A stretch of 64,000 bases of DNA from Amycolatopsis sp. NBC_00345 (GTDB lineage Bacteria > Actinomycetota > Actinomycetes > Mycobacteriales > Pseudonocardiaceae), in the NCBI RefSeq assembly GCF_036116635.1, contig NZ_CP107995.1:8246001-8310000 (forward strand), given 5' to 3'. Below, in pieces: positions 61,228-64,000 of this stretch. The stretch's first letter is position 1, and each line of letters begins with the position of its first letter. The notes under the pieces were generated by a model. That model ran no database searches. It was not told the DNA's origin and worked only from the letters and a program-made list of their open reading frames with translations. The position numbers and the translations under genes are program-made.

Positions 61228-64000
61228 CCAGGCTTCCCGGCCGCGCACCCCTTTCCGCCACGCGGTCCACAATGGACCCGGTGCGGCCGGGCAAGGGTCC
61301 GCTCGGCGCGCTCCCGGCTCTCGGGCCGGCCGCGCGCCGAGCACTGATCCTGGTCGCGGTCCTGTCTCTGGTCAACGCTGCTTTCCTGGTGGCGCAAGCG
61401 TTCCTGCTGGCGGACGTCTTGGCGTCCGTTGTCTCCACCGGGATCGGGGGCCGCACCGTCCAGCTGGCCGTCCTGTTCGCGCTGGTCGCGGGCCGGGCGC
61501 TGACCGGCTGGGCGGTGCGGGTGGTCTCCGCGCGGGCGGCCGCCACCGCGCAGCAGGACCTGCGCGCCCGCGTCGTCGACCACGCGTTGCGGCTCGGCCC
61601 GGAATGGCTCGCCCGGAGCGGCCATGGCGAACTCACCACCCTCGTCACCCGTGGCCTGGACGCGCTCGACGCGTACTTCCGCGAGTACCTGCCGGCCCTG
61701 GTCACCGCCGCGGTGGTCCCGCTCGCGGCGGGTGCGGCGATCCTGTGGACAGACTGGCCGTCGGCGCTGATCGTCGCTGGGACCGTCCCACTTTTGCCGA
61801 TGTTCGCGATCCTGGTGGGCAAATACACCGCCGACCGGGTGGCGGGCGCGACCGACGCGGTCCACCGGATGTCCGGGCGGCTGCTCGAACTCGTGCGCGC
61901 GCTGCCGGTGCTGGCCGCGTTCCGCCGGGCGGAGGCGCAGGCCGAGACCGTGCGCAAACTGTCCGAACGGCACCGTCGCGCCACACTGAAGACGCTGCGG
62001 GTCGCGTTCTCCTCGGCGTTTGTGCTGGAGCTGGCTGCGACGCTCTCGGTCGCGCTCGTCGCGGTGGTGATCGGCGTCCGGCTGGTGTCGGGCTCGCTGC
62101 CGCTGGCCATCGGGCTGGGTGTGCTGATCCTTGTGCCCGAGTGCTACCAGCCGTTGCGGGCCGTCGGCGCGGCGTTCCACTCCAGCGAGGACGGGGTGGA
62201 GGCGGTGCGCCGGGTCACGGCCGTGCTCGCCGAACCTGTCCACAGCCAGGGGAACCAGATTGCACCCTGTGGATCACTCGTTGTGTCGGACCTAAGCGTC
62301 GCGCGCCGGGGTGGGTTCGCACCCGACGGCGAAACGTTCTCGGTGCGCCGTGGCGAAACGGTCTGGCTGCGCGCACCGAGCGGCGGCGGCAAGTCGACGA
62401 CACTGGCCACGCTGCTGGGTTTTGTGCCTGCGTATGACGGATCCGTGGCGATCGGCGGCGCTGGACTGGGCGTTGGTGAGTTGGGTGCCGCTGAGCTGCG
62501 CACTGGTGAGCCGGGCGCTGTCGAGCTGGCGGATGCCGACCTTGAGCGCTGGCGTCGTGACGTCGCGTGGGTGCCGCAGTCGCCCGTGTTCAGTGGCGGC
62601 ACGGTGCGGGAGGAGCTGGCCGCAGCCGGGGCGGAGATCGACGGCGTGCTCGGTGAGCTGGGGCTCGACGGCCTCGCGGACCGCCCCGTCGACCGGCTTT
62701 CCCTGGGACAGCGGCAGCGGGTGGCGGTCGCGCGGGCGCTGCTGAAGGTCCGTTCGGGAGCGTGGCTGCTCCTGCTCGACGAGCCGACAGCGCACCTCGA
62801 CGAGGCGAACGCCGCGCGGGTTCTGGACGCTGTCCAGCGCGCGGTGGACGGCGGGGCGGCGGCGGTCATCGCGGCGCACGAGCGGACGGCGGCGCTGGAC
62901 GTCGTCGAAGAAGCCTTGCCGCGCAACGAATCTCCGGCCGTTCGAGACTCTTCGCGCCGGCCCCTCGCCTGGCGCCTCCTGCTGGACCGGCGGTTGTTCA
63001 CCGGCGCGGCGCTCGGCGCGGTCGCGTTGCTGGCGGGGGTCGCGCTGACGGCGACGTCCGGCTGGCTGATCGCGACGGCGTCGCTGCAGCCGCCGATCCT
63101 CACGCTGACCGTGGCCGTGGTCGGGGTGCGCGCGTTCGGGCTCGGCCGCGCCGGGCTGCGGTACGCGGAGCGGCTCGTCACGCATGACGCGGCGTTCCGG
63201 ATCGCCGGGCGGCTGCGTGTGCGGTTGTGGGAGTCGCTCGTCCGGCTCGGTCCGGCGCGTGGCCTCGGCGCGGGCGAGGGTCAGCGGCGGCTGGTGGCGG
63301 ACGTCGACACGGTCCGCGACCTGCTGCCGCGCGTGGTGTCGCCGCCGATCGTCGTCGGGCTGGTGGCCGTGGGTGCGATCGTGGTGCAGACGTGGGTGCT
63401 GCCGTCGGCGGGGCTGGTGCTGGCGGGGGCCGTGGTGCTGGGGCTGTTGGCGCCGGCGGTCGCGCTGCGCGTTGAGCGGCGGGCGACTTCGGCACTCGCG
63501 GCGGGCCGTCGTGACGTGGCCGCGCGGGTGCTGGTGCTGTTCTCGTCGGCGGCCGAGCAACTGGCGTACGGCACGGCGTCCGCGCGCCGCCGGGACCTGG
63601 CTTCCCTCGACGAGCGCCTTGCGTCGGACACCCGGCGGCAGGCTTTCGGCGCGGGCGCGGGCGACGCTGTCATCGTCCTGGCCACGGGCGCGGCGGCGGT
63701 GGTGAGCACGATGCTGGCCGGCCAGGCCGTCGCGACGGGGCGGCTGCCGGGCGTGCTGGCGCCGCTGCTGGCGTTGGTGCCGTTGGCGCTCGCGGAGGTT
63801 CTCGCGCTGCTTCCCCCCGCTGCCGCCCATTGGGACACCTTGCGCCGGGCGCGTTTGCGGCTCGCGGAGGTGGTGGCCGCTGACTCGCTGGACTCGTCGG
63901 GTGTGGCTTTGCCGGGGGTTTCGGGGTCTGTGGGTGGTGGGCTGCGTTCGGTGGGGGCTTCGGCGGTTGGGGTTGTGGCTGCTGGCTCGCCGGATGTGGC
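61224..64000 (+). CDS. cydDC: CydD-CydC fused ABC exporter, right end cut by window
   Basis: At least 925 residues without a stop. I read the frame codon by codon. First half (CydD): TM domain about 30-330, then an ATPase with LRAPSGGGKSTTLAT (Walker A; the first Gly is Ala), signature LSLGQRQRVAVARAL, LLLLDEPTAHLD (Walker B) and IAAHERT (H-loop). At about residue 575 a second TM domain (CydC) begins and runs off the edge. CydDC exports thiols and is needed for cytochrome bd assembly. An insert of Gly/Glu/Ala repeats (near residues 413-435) lies between Walker A and the Q-loop. A cydDC fusion is common in actinomycetes. Confidence 0.93.
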   Translation, partial: MTRLPGRAPLSATRSTMDPVRPGKGPLGALPALGPAARRALILVAVLSLVNAAFLVAQAFLLADVLASVVSTGIGGRTVQLAVLFALVAGRALTGWAVRVVSARAAATAQQDLRARVVDHALRLGPEWLARSGHGELTTLVTRGLDALDAYFREYLPALVTAAVVPLAAGAAILWTDWPSALIVAGTVPLLPMFAILVGKYTADRVAGATDAVHRMSGRLLELVRALPVLAAFRRAEAQAETVRKLSERHRRATLKTLRVAFSSAFVLELAATLSVALVAVVIGVRLVSGSLPLAIGLGVLILVPECYQPLRAVGAAFHSSEDGVEAVRRVTAVLAEPVHSQGNQIAPCGSLVVSDLSVARRGGFAPDGETFSVRRGETVWLRAPSGGGKSTTLATLLGFVPAYDGSVAIGGAGLGVGELGAAELRTGEPGAVELADADLERWRRDVAWVPQSPVFSGGTVREELAAAGAEIDGVLGELGLDGLADRPVDRLSLGQRQRVAVARALLKVRSGAWLLLLDEPTAHLDEANAARVLDAVQRAVDGGAAAVIAAHERTAALDVVEEALPRNESPAVRDSSRRPLAWRLLLDRRLFTGAALGAVALLAGVALTATSGWLIATASLQPPILTLTVAVVGVRAFGLGRAGLRYAERLVTHDAAFRIAGRLRVRLWESLVRLGPARGLGAGEGQRRLVADVDTVRDLLPRVVSPPIVVGLVAVGAIVVQTWVLPSAGLVLAGAVVLGLLAPAVALRVERRATSALAAGRRDVAARVLVLFSSAAEQLAYGTASARRRDLASLDERLASDTRRQAFGAGAGDAVIVLATGAAAVVSTMLAGQAVATGRLPGVLAPLLALVPLALAEVLALLPPAAAHWDTLRRARLRLAEVVAADSLDSSGVALPGVSGSVGGGLRSVGASAVGVVAAGSPDV

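Overview
This is about 64 kb of very GC-rich, densely coding DNA with many GTG starts. Its genes fit a mycothiol-producing actinomycete: a mycothiol-conjugate amidase homologue, an F420-type PPOX protein, DmdR/IdeR-type iron boxes, a DasR-type operator, SigE-type ECF factors and a fused cydDC gene. I infer order Pseudonocardiales, most likely an Amycolatopsis-like organism; this rests on gene content and style, not on a database match. I saw no transposase, integrase, prophage, CRISPR array or biosynthetic megasynthase. One tRNA (Gly-GCC) is present.

Layout. 1-9.8 kb: the tail of a UDP-glucose dehydrogenase-type gene, two VOC proteins with an overlapping ECF sigma factor, a divergent MFS exporter/XRE regulator pair with a palindromic operator, a NarL-type two-component system, an acyltransferase-3 protein and a PIG-V-like GT-C transferase. 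9.8-16.8 kb: a minus-strand operon of two paralogous membrane proteins (SHOCT-like N-terminus, low-complexity linker, one TM, outer domain) feeding a 1230-residue fusion of two glycosyltransferase modules, a coiled coil and an FkbM methyltransferase. 16.9-24.1 kb: small conserved proteins, an orphan Imm7-type immunity protein, a Tat-exported phospholipase C-like enzyme, an AA10 LPMO with a DasR-like site, tRNA-Gly, and a sigma factor fused to its own anti-sigma domain.

24-39.9 kb: an Fpg/Nei glycosylase, a LytS-type kinase, an S49 peptidase, a five-gene acyl-CoA operon (thiolase, two MaoC/hotdog proteins, SDR, acyl-CoA ligase) followed by a tandem double-TetR regulator, then a LytTR response regulator with a Na+/solute symporter and two small membrane partners, a rhodanese and a DUF4328 protein. 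The LytS and LytTR halves probably belong together and are separated by the peptidase/acyl-CoA block.

40-64 kb: a TetR, MFS exporter and Mca-like amidase cassette with an operator array, a P450, an ECF sigma/membrane-protein pair, ferritin with an AT-rich iron-box region, arginine deiminase, a CPBP protease divergent from a PPOX protein across a shared promoter, an iron-box-controlled DUF2470 gene, an IclR regulator, a GDT1 transporter, CutA and the cydA-cydB-cydDC operon (cut by the window end).

The most unusual part lies between and within the genes. A family of near-perfect hairpins follows stop codons, and two copies carry matched changes in both arms. A 15-bp TetR-operator-like palindrome is repeated around the TetR gene and scattered over the right half, including inside genes. 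There are clusters of DnaA-box-like motifs, several tandem-repeat tracts, and many -10 elements sitting 6-8 nt before the start codon, which suggests leaderless transcription. All product names come from reading the sequences; no search was run.
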